17,053 nt of DNA from JAUMXJ01 sp041781135 (GTDB lineage Bacteria > Bacillota > Clostridia > Peptostreptococcales > Acidaminobacteraceae). Positions 1 to 7,880 of this stretch are shown piece after piece (position 1 is the first letter of the stretch; each line of letters begins with the position of its first letter). The position numbers and the translations under genes were made by a program. The notes beneath the pieces are model-generated. The model had not been told where the DNA came from. It searched no databases and saw only the letters and a list, made by a program, of their open reading frames with translations. The stretch is from positions 1-17,053 of the forward strand of contig JBHAZV010000031.1 in the NCBI GenBank assembly GCA_041781135.1, written 5' to 3'.

Positions 1-116
1 CCCGATGCGCCGCCGTTCTCCGATTGACCCTCGCCCGAACCGCAGCCCGCCATCGCAAACATTGCGATCACAAGTATACAAACAAAAACTATACCTAAAA
101 CATACCTTCTCTTCAT
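1..116 (-). CDS. lipoprotein, N-terminal part (partial)
   Basis: Only the first 38 codons are inside the window; the rest lies to the left. The protein begins MKRRYVLGIVFV, has a positively charged start, a hydrophobic stretch of about 16 residues, and then the lipobox AMAGC, with Cys26 as the probable lipidation site, followed by a Gly/Ser/Glu-rich linker. This is a classic type II (lipoprotein) signal peptide, so the product is exported and anchored to the outer face of the membrane. Such linkers often precede solute-binding proteins, but nothing of the mature domain is visible, so no function is given. The ATG at 114-116 has a strong ribosome binding site (AAGGGGGA, 4 nt upstream). A promoter candidate with an inverted repeat lies at 178-209. 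Confidence 0.8.
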   Translation of the reverse strand, partial: MKRRYVLGIVFVCILVIAMFAMAGCGSGEGQSENGGAS

Positions 117-177
117 AAAATCCCCCTTGCTTTATCCGCTCCCGGCAATTCTATGATTATATTAACACAAATCAAAC

Positions 178-206
178 ATTAATAACTTGACTTCCTAAAT
201 TGTCAA
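178..206 (-). promoter_or_regulatory. promoter candidate for the lipoprotein gene
   Basis: On the minus strand there is a perfect -35 TTGACA (201-206), a 17-nt spacer and ATTAAT (178-183) as a four-of-six -10. A second TATAAT lies further downstream at 156-161 without a good -35. Either would give a leader ending in the strong ribosome binding site of the lipoprotein gene. Confidence 0.45.
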
Positions 207-209
207 GTT
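184..209. repeat. 8-bp inverted repeat overlapping the -35 (possible operator)
   Basis: AACTTGAC (184-191) and GTCAAGTT (202-209) are perfect inverted arms around a 10-nt centre. The right arm covers the -35 of the lipoprotein promoter candidate and the left arm lies in its spacer. There is no long T-run on either side, so an operator fits better than a terminator. Confidence 0.4.
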
Positions 210-240
210 TTGCCAGCAGCTCGAATCCCAATGTTTCTGC

Positions 241-275
241 AAAACAAAAAAACATCCATTCAAGGATGTTTTTTC
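241..275 (-). terminator. intrinsic terminator of the tRNA cluster
   Basis: ACATCC (252-257) and GGATGT (264-269) form a 6-bp stem with a 6-nt loop, flanked by A-rich and T-rich runs on both sides. Read on the minus strand, the stem comes right after tRNA-Arg and is followed by seven T. The A/T flanks are symmetrical enough for it to work in both directions. Confidence 0.75.
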
Positions 276-298
276 GTAAGGGATTCGGATACCCTTGG

Positions 299-375
299 TG
301 GCGCATCCGAAGGGACTCGAACCCCTAACACCCGCCTTAGAAGGGCGGTGCTCTATCCAGTTGAGCTACGGACGC
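299..375 (-). tRNA. tRNA-Arg (anticodon TCT)
   Basis: A 77-nt cloverleaf with a 7-bp acceptor (GCGTCCG/CGGATGC), D-arm GCTC, anticodon loop CTTCTAA between CCGCC and GGCGG, T-arm with GTTCGAG, discriminator G and encoded CCA. It is the last tRNA of the cluster, just before the terminator. Confidence 0.95.
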
Positions 376-377
376 AT

Positions 378-452
378 TGGAGCAGAAGACGGGATTTGAA
401 CCCGCGGCCCTCGCCTTGGCAAGGCGATGCTCTACCACTGAGCCACTTCTGC
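378..452 (-). tRNA. tRNA-Gly (anticodon GCC)
   Basis: 75 nt; acceptor GCAGAAG/CTTCTGC, anticodon loop TTGCCAA between TCGCC and GGCGA, T-loop GTTCAAAT, discriminator T, encoded CCA. Two nucleotides separate it from tRNA-Arg. Confidence 0.95.
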
Positions 453-456
453 ATAC

Positions 457-542
<86 letters not shown>

Positions 543-552
543 ATAGCAAAAA

Positions 553-628
<76 letters not shown>

Positions 629-632
629 ATAT

Positions 633-709
633 TGGCGATCTGGATGGGACTCGAACCCACGACCTCTAGCGTGACAGGCTAGCGTTCTAACCAGCTGAAC
701 TACCAGACC
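633..709 (-). tRNA. tRNA-Asp (anticodon GTC)
   Basis: 77 nt; acceptor GGTCTGG/CCAGATC with one G-T pair, anticodon loop CTGTCAC between CTAGC and GCTAG, discriminator G (usual for tRNA-Asp), encoded CCA. Confidence 0.95.
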
Positions 710-711
710 AA

Positions 712-787
712 TGGTGGGAGTAACAGGGCTCGAACCTATGACCCCCTGCTTGTAAGGCAGATGCTCTACCAACTGAGCTATACTCCC
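712..787 (-). tRNA. tRNA-Val (anticodon TAC)
   Basis: 76 nt; acceptor starting GGGAGTA, anticodon loop CTTACAA between CTGC and GCAG, T-loop GTTCGAG, discriminator A, encoded CCA. Confidence 0.95.
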
Positions 788-791
788 ATAA

Positions 792-866
792 TGGTGACCC
801 CTAGGAGAATCGAACTCCTGTTACCGCCGTGAAAGGGCGATGTCTTAACCGCTTGACCAAGGGGCC
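792..866 (-). tRNA. tRNA-Glu (anticodon TTC)
   Basis: 75 nt; acceptor GGCCCCT/AGGGGTC, anticodon loop CTTTCAC, T-loop GTTCGATT, encoded CCA. An 81-nt GC-rich spacer separates it from the tRNA-Asn gene, against 2-10 nt for the other gaps in the cluster. Confidence 0.95.
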
Positions 867-947
867 GTATTGAATTTTCAAAGTCCGTGCACATTATCCG
901 AACCCCGCCTCCGGGGGACTCGCCGGGAAACTGCACCGAAGAATCAG

Positions 948-1022
<75 letters not shown>

Positions 1023-1050
1023 ATAAATGCGTTTTTAGACTACGCTCAAT

Positions 1051-1109
1051 ATACTAATACATAACACAAAGTATGTCAAGCACTTTTTTCAACTTTTTTC
1101 AGTTTTTTT
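1051..1109 (-). promoter_or_regulatory. tRNA cluster promoter with phased A-tracts
   Basis: On the minus strand: -35 TTGACA (1074-1079), a 17-nt spacer and TAGTAT (1051-1056) as -10, about 30 nt before tRNA-Asn. Upstream of the -35 are three A-tracts of 6-7 nt (1084-1089, 1094-1099, 1103-1109) repeating every 10 bp, which should curve the DNA and resembles an UP element of strong stable-RNA promoters. Confidence 0.8.
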
Positions 1110-1149
1110 CGGTTTCTCTCAAGCCATTGATATTGCAAAGTTTATACGC

Positions 1150-2229
1150 CTAAATATATGCCTGCTCCTGTGCGGAATACATAAATGAACGATAATCGGC
1201 GTGCCTGATCGGATCGAATTTGCTCGCACCGACCAGCAGCCTCGCAACATTGGGATCATTTATTGCGGACACCTTGTTCCTGTACTCCTTAATAAAATCT
1301 TCCTTCTGCTGTATTGCCCTGTATTCTTCGCAATTTTCAAGCACAAACAGCAGCGTGTTCTGCCTGAGTTTAATAATCACCGCGCCGTCTAAAGTGTTTC
1401 GAGCGACGCCTAAAACAACATCCATTATTTGACTTCCGCGCCTGCTTCCGTACTTTTTCACAAACTCATCATAGTAAGGAAATTCCGCATATATAAGACT
1501 CAACGGCTTTTTGCTGATTTTAGCGTTTGCAACCAGTTCAACAATTGTTTTCCAGTTTCGCTGACCCATCTCTCTCGTGTACAGTATTCTATGCTTATTC
1601 ATCGTAAACATCAACCACACGAACACTCCGATTACAAAAATCAGCTGGATTATCTGCAAGACGGCAATTCCTGCGCCTTCTATGAGCGCAACCTTCGTTC
1701 CGGTGACAATTTGAAGTCTGAGATATACAAATAACACAAGAAACAGCAAGCTGTTAAGGACGTAAAGACTGCTCTGAATATCCTTAATATACTCAAAATA
1801 CTTAACAAGCGCCCTAAGCGCCCTGTGAACAAGATAAATAAGCAGACAAGCCACAATCGCAAGCACGGCTACATACAGCAAATTATCCGTTTTGAACGCC
1901 ATTCTGTAATCGACAATCTGCCTGTTTACATAAATCAGCAGATTTGTAGAAAACATCGCGGAAATATAGTGTATTGCAAACATAATAAAAATATATATCG
2001 CAGTCGCATAATATTTTACCTTAAATACCGAAACATAAACAGCCGCTATTATTGTATAGTACACAATCGCGTTCAGCGGATCGGACACATGCACAAATGT
2101 ATTCACAAGCATTAGCACCACAAAAGTAAACGCGAGCTTCGCTATATTGCGCTGCCCAAGCCCCGAAAACGCGCTGAACATATAGAGATAAACTCCCGAA
2201 CCCACTATGCTGGAAAATACGCTTGCCAT
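1150..2229 (-). CDS. multi-pass membrane protein with degenerate GGDEF-like domain
   Basis: The 359-residue protein has about six or seven hydrophobic segments in residues 1-210 and a soluble C-terminal part from about 215. That part follows the GGDEF fold pattern: PLSLIYAEF (242-250) for the first strand, GSRRGS (261-266) at the place of the usual GHxxGD, and then KLRQNTLLFVL, where RQNTL (289-293) sits where GGDEF would be. The catalytic signature is therefore lost, so diguanylate cyclase activity is unlikely; a sensor or nucleotide-binding role is possible but inferred. The ATG is 2 nt from the recN stop codon, and its ribosome binding site (GAGGTAA) overlaps the end of recN, so the two are probably translated together. 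No terminator is visible after it, so its transcript may read into the tRNA cluster. Confidence 0.75.
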   Translation of the reverse strand: MASVFSSIVGSGVYLYMFSAFSGLGQRNIAKLAFTFVVLMLVNTFVHVSDPLNAIVYYTIIAAVYVSVFKVKYYATAIYIFIMFAIHYISAMFSTNLLIYVNRQIVDYRMAFKTDNLLYVAVLAIVACLLIYLVHRALRALVKYFEYIKDIQSSLYVLNSLLFLVLFVYLRLQIVTGTKVALIEGAGIAVLQIIQLIFVIGVFVWLMFTMNKHRILYTREMGQRNWKTIVELVANAKISKKPLSLIYAEFPYYDEFVKKYGSRRGSQIMDVVLGVARNTLDGAVIIKLRQNTLLFVLENCEEYRAIQQKEDFIKEYRNKVSAINDPNVARLLVGASKFDPIRHADYRSFMYSAQEQAYI

Positions 2230-2231
2230 AA

Positions 2232-3911
2232 TTACCTCACATTTTTGCCTTTCTTTTCATTTGCAAGCCTCAGCATCTCTTCAGAATGCTGAAGCGCCAT
2301 ATCGCTCTGTTCCTTGCCGCCGACGAGCCGGGCAATCTCAAACTTTCTGCCGTTGGCATCCAACGCACGAACATCAGTCACAGTCCGCTTATCGTCGCTG
2401 CTCTTCTCTATAAGTATATGATTATCCGCAAAAACTGCAATCTGCGGCAGATGTGTAATACATACAAGCTGAACGCTCTGCGAAAGCGCCGAAAGCTTTT
2501 CTCCGACAACAGATGCCGTTATGCCGCTGATACCCGCATCCACTTCGTCGAAGAGCATTGTCCCTTTTCCGCCTATTATAACTTGAATCGCGAGCATTAT
2601 TCGGGAAAGCTCGCCGCCGGATACTACTTTTTTTATACTTCGGAGCTCTCTGCCAACCGCAGTCGCAATTTTTATGTCCACTTCATCGGAACCCGAAAGC
2701 GAAGGGGAAGACTCCGAAAACTCGATTTCGAGCGCCGCCTCCGGCATATTTAGTTCCGCAAGCTGTCTGCATATTTCTTTTTCGAGCTTCTTTGCCGCGG
2801 TTTTTCTATGCGCGCTCAGCTCCGCCGCCGCAGCAGCATATTCTTTTCTTGCCGAATCTGCGCTGCACCGGGCTTTTTCAAGAGAAAATTCAAGATTATC
2901 GATAATATCTATCTCTTTTCTTAAAATTTCCGCCGAGAGGAGCACCGACGAAATACTGCCGCCATGCTTGTGCTTAAGGCCGTTGACCTTATCGAGCCGT
3001 TTTTCTATCTCGTAAATACGCTGATCGTCAAAATCCATATTTTCTGCAAATTTCGAAGTTGCTCTCGAAAAATCAGATATTGCATTTTCAAGCTGCACAG
3101 CATGCTCATAAAGTCCGCCCGCCTCCGGCGAAAGATGCGAAACCTTCCGCAGTGCGCGGGCAACTTCTGAAATTCCCTGAGCTGCAGATGATTCGCCATC
3201 GTTGAGCCAGACGCCCGCAAGCGTGACGGCATCTTTGATACTCTCTGCAGACATCAGATATTCATATTCACGCTCCAGCTCCTCGTCTTCGCCGTCGACG
3301 AGCCTTACGGCATCTATCTCTTCGAGCTGAAATCGCATAAATTCGAGTTTGCTCACGCTGTCGTTAGACTTTGCTCGAAGCTCATTCAAATGCGCTTCGG
3401 CAGCTCTGAACTCTCTATAAAGTCCTCCGATTTTTTCCTTGACATCACAGCAGGAATAACTGTCAATAATTCCTAATTGATAATCGCTGCTAAAGAGCTC
3501 AAGCTGCTCATTTTGTCCGTGTATTCTAAAAAGAAGCTCTGAAAACTTCCTAAGAGTCTGTGCAGGCACCTGCTGACGATTCACTCTAGCAACGGAACGT
3601 CCGTCGCTGCGGATTTCCCGCGTCAAAATCAGGGTATCGCCTGCATCGAGATCTATGCCTTGTTCCTTTGCCAGTCCGGCTACCTGTTCAAAACAAGCGG
3701 AGGGATCGAACACAGCATTTATAATCGCCCGATCTGCGCCGGGATAAACATCGCCGCCGCTCGACTTCTTGCCAAGCAAAAGCTCGAGCGCTCCAACCAG
3801 CATTGACTTGCCCGCGCCTGTTTCGCCGGTAAGCACATTAAGACCGGATGTGAACTCTATTGATGCATCTTCAATAAGTATATAATCCTTAATGCTCAGT
3901 TCTAAAAGCAT
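2232..3911 (-). CDS. recN: DNA repair protein RecN
   Basis: RecN is an SMC-like ATPase that acts early in recombinational repair of double-strand breaks. The 559 residues match the family length. Visible motifs are Walker A GETGAGKS (29-36), the Q-loop HGQNEQ (131-136), coiled-coil flanks (about 155-220 and 320-390), the ABC signature VVSGGELSR (429-437), Walker B TMLFDEVDAGISG (451-463) and THLPQIA (486-492). The ATG at 3909-3911 follows GGGAGGGTT. A 124-nt gap separates it from the chromate-transport pair, and a TATAAT at 3926-3931 suggests its own promoter with a very short leader. I see no clear LexA-type box in that gap. Confidence 0.97.
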   Translation of the reverse strand: MLLELSIKDYILIEDASIEFTSGLNVLTGETGAGKSMLVGALELLLGKKSSGGDVYPGADRAIINAVFDPSACFEQVAGLAKEQGIDLDAGDTLILTREIRSDGRSVARVNRQQVPAQTLRKFSELLFRIHGQNEQLELFSSDYQLGIIDSYSCCDVKEKIGGLYREFRAAEAHLNELRAKSNDSVSKLEFMRFQLEEIDAVRLVDGEDEELEREYEYLMSAESIKDAVTLAGVWLNDGESSAAQGISEVARALRKVSHLSPEAGGLYEHAVQLENAISDFSRATSKFAENMDFDDQRIYEIEKRLDKVNGLKHKHGGSISSVLLSAEILRKEIDIIDNLEFSLEKARCSADSARKEYAAAAAELSAHRKTAAKKLEKEICRQLAELNMPEAALEIEFSESSPSLSGSDEVDIKIATAVGRELRSIKKVVSGGELSRIMLAIQVIIGGKGTMLFDEVDAGISGITASVVGEKLSALSQSVQLVCITHLPQIAVFADNHILIEKSSDDKRTVTDVRALDANGRKFEIARLVGGKEQSDMALQHSEEMLRLANEKKGKNVR

Positions 3912-3925
3912 AACCCTCCCAAAAC

Positions 3926-3931
3926 ATTATA
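3926..3931 (-). promoter_or_regulatory. possible recN -10 element
   Basis: A perfect TATAAT on the minus strand, about 15 nt before the recN start. No good -35 is found at 16-18 nt, so it would need an activator or other contacts. The rest of the 3912-4035 gap holds only a weak hairpin (CATTGC/GCAATG, 969-984 of the 3 kb line, i.e. 3969-3984) without a T-run. Confidence 0.35.
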
Positions 3932-4035
3932 TCAAAAACACACGGACATTAACAGTCATGCAGATTGCCATTGCAAACGCAATGTCTTGCAAAAATGCCT
4001 GCAGCGTGTTGCGCAAAAGCTCCGCGCTCAGTGAT

Positions 4036-4548
4036 TTAAGCAAACAATATGCCAAGCACCGCAAATATTGCAAGATAGGCTCCGATGCTCAACTTTGCTG
4101 AAAATGTAAGCAAAAGCGCCAAAGAAAACATCAGCAGCTTAACCGGCACAAAACCTACGCTTACACCAAACAAAATATATATTGCGTATATCATAAGCGC
4201 AAGCACCGCCGCCTTCATTGCTTCCATCACCGCTTTGACCGCGCCGGACTCCCTGTGCAGAGATAAAAAATTTGATAATGCAACAGAAAGAACGAATCCG
4301 GGCAAGACTATGACAATCGACGCAATGACGCCTCCCGCCACCCACGCCTCCTCATACCCTGCAAATGTCGCCATATTAATTGCAATTGGCCCGGGAGTAG
4401 ACTGCGAAATAGCAATAAAATCCGAAAACTGCGCCTCTGTAAACCATTGATTTTTTGTAACAATTTCCAGAAAAAGAGGTATCATAGCCATACCGCCTCC
4501 GAAGGTGAATAATCCTAAGACAAAAAATTCAGCGACGACTGTCCACAT
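4036..4548 (-). CDS. chrA: chromate transporter family protein, short chain (second of pair)
   Basis: A 170-residue, very hydrophobic protein of the CHR family (ChrA domain). It carries the conserved N-terminal motif FTFGGGMAMIP (14-24) and SQSTPGPIAINMATFAGY (48-65), then three or four further hydrophobic segments. Members are inner-membrane anion transporters; full-length ChrA has two such domains, whereas short-chain members are encoded as adjacent pairs thought to work together. The start at 4546-4548 has the ribosome binding site GAGG and overlaps the end of the upstream partner by 20 nt. Chromate as substrate is by family name only. Confidence 0.88.
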   Translation of the reverse strand: MWTVVAEFFVLGLFTFGGGMAMIPLFLEIVTKNQWFTEAQFSDFIAISQSTPGPIAINMATFAGYEEAWVAGGVIASIVIVLPGFVLSVALSNFLSLHRESGAVKAVMEAMKAAVLALMIYAIYILFGVSVGFVPVKLLMFSLALLLTFSAKLSIGAYLAIFAVLGILFA

Positions 4549-5170
4549 ACTTCCACCTCAAAAAACCTGCAAATGCCGCACAAGCCATTATAACCGGCGC
4601 GGGAATAATATGAAACACCGTTAAAACCAACGCACACACAAACACATAAAGAGCGAAATGCCTTTTTATGGAGCTGCGCCAAAGCTCGTACGCGCTTCTG
4701 ACTAAAAGCGCCAAAACGCCTATCCTGACTCCTGCAAACGCTTTGGCAATCGCTTCAACTCCCTCAAGGCGTTCAAAAATCATTGCTATAATGGTGATTA
4801 TTATAATGGACGGCGTTATTACGCCAATAACGCCCGCAACAGCTCCAAGAATTCCGCGCTTCTGGTAGCCGAGTATAGCAGAGGTATTGGCCGCTATAAC
4901 TCCCGGAAGCGCCTGAGCAACAGCAAAAGCCTCGGTAATCTGGCTCATGGAATAAATTGCGCTTAGAGCTTTCTGCGCCACCGGTATCATCGCATACGCC
5001 CCGCCTATGGTAAAAAGTCCAACATTAAAAAACGCTCCATATAGCACAGCGAGTCCAATTCGTTCCGCATTTTTAGCGCTGCAGAGCGCATCATTTTCGC
5101 CGCTATGGCTTACGCCGTTACAGTGCAATTCGCCGTCGTATCGCGCACCGTTTTCTCCATCCTGCAGCAT
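4529..5170 (-). CDS. chrA: chromate transporter family protein, short chain (first of pair)
   Basis: CHR-family membrane protein, partner of the gene that follows. Counting from the earliest ATG (5222-5224, 231 residues), the family motifs are FNVGLFTIGGAYAMIP (66-81) and ALPGVIAANTSAILGY (105-120), followed by hydrophobic segments at about 125-150, 165-180 and 190-222. The usual GGG is GGA here and PGP is PGV, so this half is the more divergent. The first ATG lies inside tlyA with no ribosome binding site. The ATG at 5168-5170, 18 codons later, has GGGAG 8 nt upstream and is preferred (213 residues). Even then about 30 hydrophilic residues precede the first membrane segment. Confidence 0.82.
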   Translation of the reverse strand: MLQDGENGARYDGELHCNGVSHSGENDALCSAKNAERIGLAVLYGAFFNVGLFTIGGAYAMIPVAQKALSAIYSMSQITEAFAVAQALPGVIAANTSAILGYQKRGILGAVAGVIGVITPSIIIITIIAMIFERLEGVEAIAKAFAGVRIGVLALLVRSAYELWRSSIKRHFALYVFVCALVLTVFHIIPAPVIMACAAFAGFLRWKYVDSRR

Positions 5171-5207
5171 ACCTGTATCTCCCGAAGATAAATGTACGGC
5201 TGCACTT

Positions 5208-5996
5208 TCAATTTTTCTGTTCATTTACAAAATATGTTAAATACTCAATATTTCCGCTGCCTCCGCTGACCGGCGATTCAATTACGCCTACAAAACCAAG
5301 TCCGGCCGATTTTGCAGCCGACACAACTTTGTTTACAGCCTGCTTTCGCTCCGAATCACTCTTTACTACCCCATTTTTCAGTCTGCGGCGCGATTCTGAT
5401 TCAAACTGCGGTTTTACGAGCAAAATAATGTCCGCACCCGGAGCAGCAAGTTCTTTAATCGCTCCGACAATCTTTGTCGCCGAAATAAACGAAACATCGC
5501 ATGTTATAAAGTCGGCTCCGCTGTTTTTAGAATACTTCTCTGAATTTTTCGCTATAAGTTCAATAAAATCGAGATTCCTTATACTTCGTACATCAGTTTT
5601 TTCAAGTGATACAACTCGTCTATCCGCTTTCAGGCGATCCGCAAGCTGATTTTGTCCCACGTCCACGGCAAAGACCAAATCCGCACCGTGTTCAATAAGC
5701 ACCTGTGTAAAACCTCCGGTAGAAGCGCCTATATCAAGGCACACCCCGCGCGGCTGCAGTCCCCAGTACTCCAGCGCTCTGCGCAGCTTCAACGCACCTC
5801 TGCCAACGCTGTCCGCCAAATTTTCATACTCCTCAAGAATTTCGATTTTGTCCGACGCGCAAACCTCATATCCTGATTTTGTACGAAGCTCTCCGTTTAC
5901 AACCACAGCACCCGCTTTTATCAGCTGTTGCGCCTTGCTCCTTGTGGCAGCGAGTCCTCTTTCTACCAGTTCGAGGTCCAGCCTACTCTGCGCCAT
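5208..5996 (-). CDS. tlyA: TlyA family rRNA 2'-O-methyltransferase (YqxC)
   Basis: Residues 1-60 are an S4 RNA-binding domain (RLDLELVERGL, KAQQLIKAGAVVVNG). Residues 62-255 are an FtsJ-type Rossmann methyltransferase with the SAM motif CLDIGASTGGFTQVL (86-100), a likely catalytic set K70 (in GRGALKL), D167 (CDVSFIS) and K195 (LVKPQFE), and the C-terminal SGGSGNIEYL. TlyA in mycobacteria 2'-O-methylates 16S and 23S rRNA; the old label is haemolysin. The open frame begins at a GTG (6003-6005), but the ATG at 5994-5996 aligns with the usual family start and lies behind GGTGGAG, giving 262 residues. It overlaps the end of dxs by 14 nt. Confidence 0.93.
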   Translation of the reverse strand: MAQSRLDLELVERGLAATRSKAQQLIKAGAVVVNGELRTKSGYEVCASDKIEILEEYENLADSVGRGALKLRRALEYWGLQPRGVCLDIGASTGGFTQVLIEHGADLVFAVDVGQNQLADRLKADRRVVSLEKTDVRSIRNLDFIELIAKNSEKYSKNSGADFITCDVSFISATKIVGAIKELAAPGADIILLVKPQFESESRRRLKNGVVKSDSERKQAVNKVVSAAKSAGLGFVGVIESPVSGGSGNIEYLTYFVNEQKN

Positions 5997-7863
5997 TGAC
6001 TCCACCGGTATTCAAAATACTCGCAATCTCTGCGGCTATTTTATCTGCGGAAAGCCCGTAAAGTTCATATAAATCTTCAACATTGCCATGTGTTACAAAA
6101 TTGTCAAATCCGTTTTTTTTCACAACAGCACCCCTGGCGGCTGCACTCTCAACCAAATCTCCAAAACCACCCTTTATGATATGATCCTCAATAGTGAAAA
6201 TCCTATCCAAATCCGCGATGTATTTCGACACCGAATCGGAAAAGGGCTGAATCTGGACAATACAAAGCACCTCAATATCGATGTGATGCCTGCTCGACAG
6301 TATATCCGCAGCCTTGTCCGCCACCGCAGCCGCACGGCCGGTAGTAATAATCGCACTCCTGTGCGCTGTGCGGCGCGTAATAACCGGCTTGTCGAGCGGG
6401 CGTCCAATCTTTTCACATATACATCTCAGCGCAATTTCAGGTCCGCGAGGATAACGTATAGCCACCGGCACATCTGCAGCGTATGCCGCTTCCATCGCAT
6501 CGTAAAGCTGCTCATAAGTCGCGACAGAATATATCAGGATTCCCGGTATATGCGAAAGATATGATATATCGAAAATACCCTGATGCGTCTCGCCGTCTGC
6601 GCCTACAAGACCGGCCCTGTCAATACACAGCACTACCGGCGCGCGCTGGATACACACATCATGCAGCACCTGATCATAAGCTCTCTGTAGAAATGTCGAA
6701 TAAATTGCAACAAACGGCTTCAATCCTCCCAAAGCCATTCCGGCAGCAAGAGTTACCGCGTGCTGTTCTGCGATTCCGACATCAAATATCCTGCCCGGAA
6801 ACTTCTTTTCAAATGGTGCAAGCCCCGTTCCATCAATCATTGCAGCAGATATCGCCACAATATTGCCGCGCTCCGAAGCCATATCGGAGAGCTTCATGCC
6901 GAACGCCGAAGAAAAATCACGTATCTCAGACTGCGGTTTAACGACGCCGACAAGCGGATCAAATCTTCCTACGCCGTGATATAACGCAGGCTCACGCTCG
7001 GCAGGGGCATACCCCTTTCCCTTTACCGTACGAACGTGCAGTACAGCGGGTCCCTCGTAATCACGCAGTTTTTCAAATGCCCGTTCAAGCTTGGAAATAT
7101 TATGACCGTCCACACGCCCCAGGTACTTAATGCCAAACTCCTCGAACATCTGACCGCTGCCGATAAAAAAAGTTCGAAACGCCTTCTTGACAGAGCTGAT
7201 TCCGCGCGAAAGCGGGACTCCGATCAGCGGGATTCCGGCTAAAATATTCTTTGCACTCTTTTTAATCTTGGTATAACCCGTGCTCGCTCTTAAGGAATTT
7301 ATAAATCCGCCCACATTCTTTGAAATGGACATCTCATTATCGTTAAATATTATTTTAACATTTTCTTTTGTGTGCCCTAAATGATTCAGCGCCTCGTACG
7401 CCATACCTCCTGTGAGCGCGCCGTCGCCAATCACGGCAATTGTTGTATACTTTGAATCGCCAAGCATACGGTTTGCAGCAGCAAAACCAATCGCGGCCGA
7501 TACCGAAGTCGAACTATGCCCAGTATCAAAACAGTCGTACTTAGACTCCGCGCGTTTTGGAAATCCGCTTAATCCACCGGTCGTCCGAATTGTGTTCATT
7601 TCATTCTTCCGACCGGTCAACATCTTATGAACATAGCTCTGGTGACCCACATCCCATACTATATTGGCATTATCCGAAAAAACAGAATACAGAGCAATCG
7701 TCAGTTCGACAACTCCTAAATTAGATGCCAAGTGTCCGCCCGTACTCGAAACAGTCCTCAACAATTCGGAACGAATTTCATCGGCGAGACGCTCTTTTTC
7801 GTCAGCCGACAGCGCGGATAAATCGCGCGGCGAATCTACTCTGTTAAGCACTTTTAAGTCCAT
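5983..7863 (-). CDS. dxs: 1-deoxy-D-xylulose-5-phosphate synthase
   Basis: DXS joins pyruvate and glyceraldehyde 3-phosphate with thiamine diphosphate, the entry step of the MEP isoprenoid pathway. With the ATG at 7861-7863 the protein is 626 residues, the usual size, and MDLKVLNRVDSPRDL aligns with known starts. Landmarks: GGHLASNLGVVELT (42-55), DVGHQSYVHK (71-80), the thiamine-diphosphate motif GDGALTGG (146-153) ending at NDN (174-176), DVGIAEQHAVTLAAG (361-375) with the catalytic Glu366, and DRAGLVGADGETHQG (415-429). Earlier in-frame starts at 7893 (ATG) and 7917 (GTG) exist, would overlap the upstream gene and lack good ribosome binding sites. It supplies the precursors used by ispA two genes upstream. 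Confidence 0.96.
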   Translation of the reverse strand: MDLKVLNRVDSPRDLSALSADEKERLADEIRSELLRTVSSTGGHLASNLGVVELTIALYSVFSDNANIVWDVGHQSYVHKMLTGRKNEMNTIRTTGGLSGFPKRAESKYDCFDTGHSSTSVSAAIGFAAANRMLGDSKYTTIAVIGDGALTGGMAYEALNHLGHTKENVKIIFNDNEMSISKNVGGFINSLRASTGYTKIKKSAKNILAGIPLIGVPLSRGISSVKKAFRTFFIGSGQMFEEFGIKYLGRVDGHNISKLERAFEKLRDYEGPAVLHVRTVKGKGYAPAEREPALYHGVGRFDPLVGVVKPQSEIRDFSSAFGMKLSDMASERGNIVAISAAMIDGTGLAPFEKKFPGRIFDVGIAEQHAVTLAAGMALGGLKPFVAIYSTFLQRAYDQVLHDVCIQRAPVVLCIDRAGLVGADGETHQGIFDISYLSHIPGILIYSVATYEQLYDAMEAAYAADVPVAIRYPRGPEIALRCICEKIGRPLDKPVITRRTAHRSAIITTGRAAAVADKAADILSSRHHIDIEVLCIVQIQPFSDSVSKYIADLDRIFTIEDHIIKGGFGDLVESAAARGAVVKKNGFDNFVTHGNVEDLYELYGLSADKIAAEIASILNTGGVNGAE

Positions 7864-7880
7864 ATGATCGTTATCGCCCG

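Noticed and set aside
3969..3984. CATTGC/GCAATG hairpin as a terminator after the chromate pair
   Set aside because: Only a 6-bp stem and no T-run on the minus strand.
4085..4450. Plus-strand frame of 121 codons opposite the chromate transporter
   Set aside because: Shadow of a strongly hydrophobic coding gene; no start site signals and no family features.
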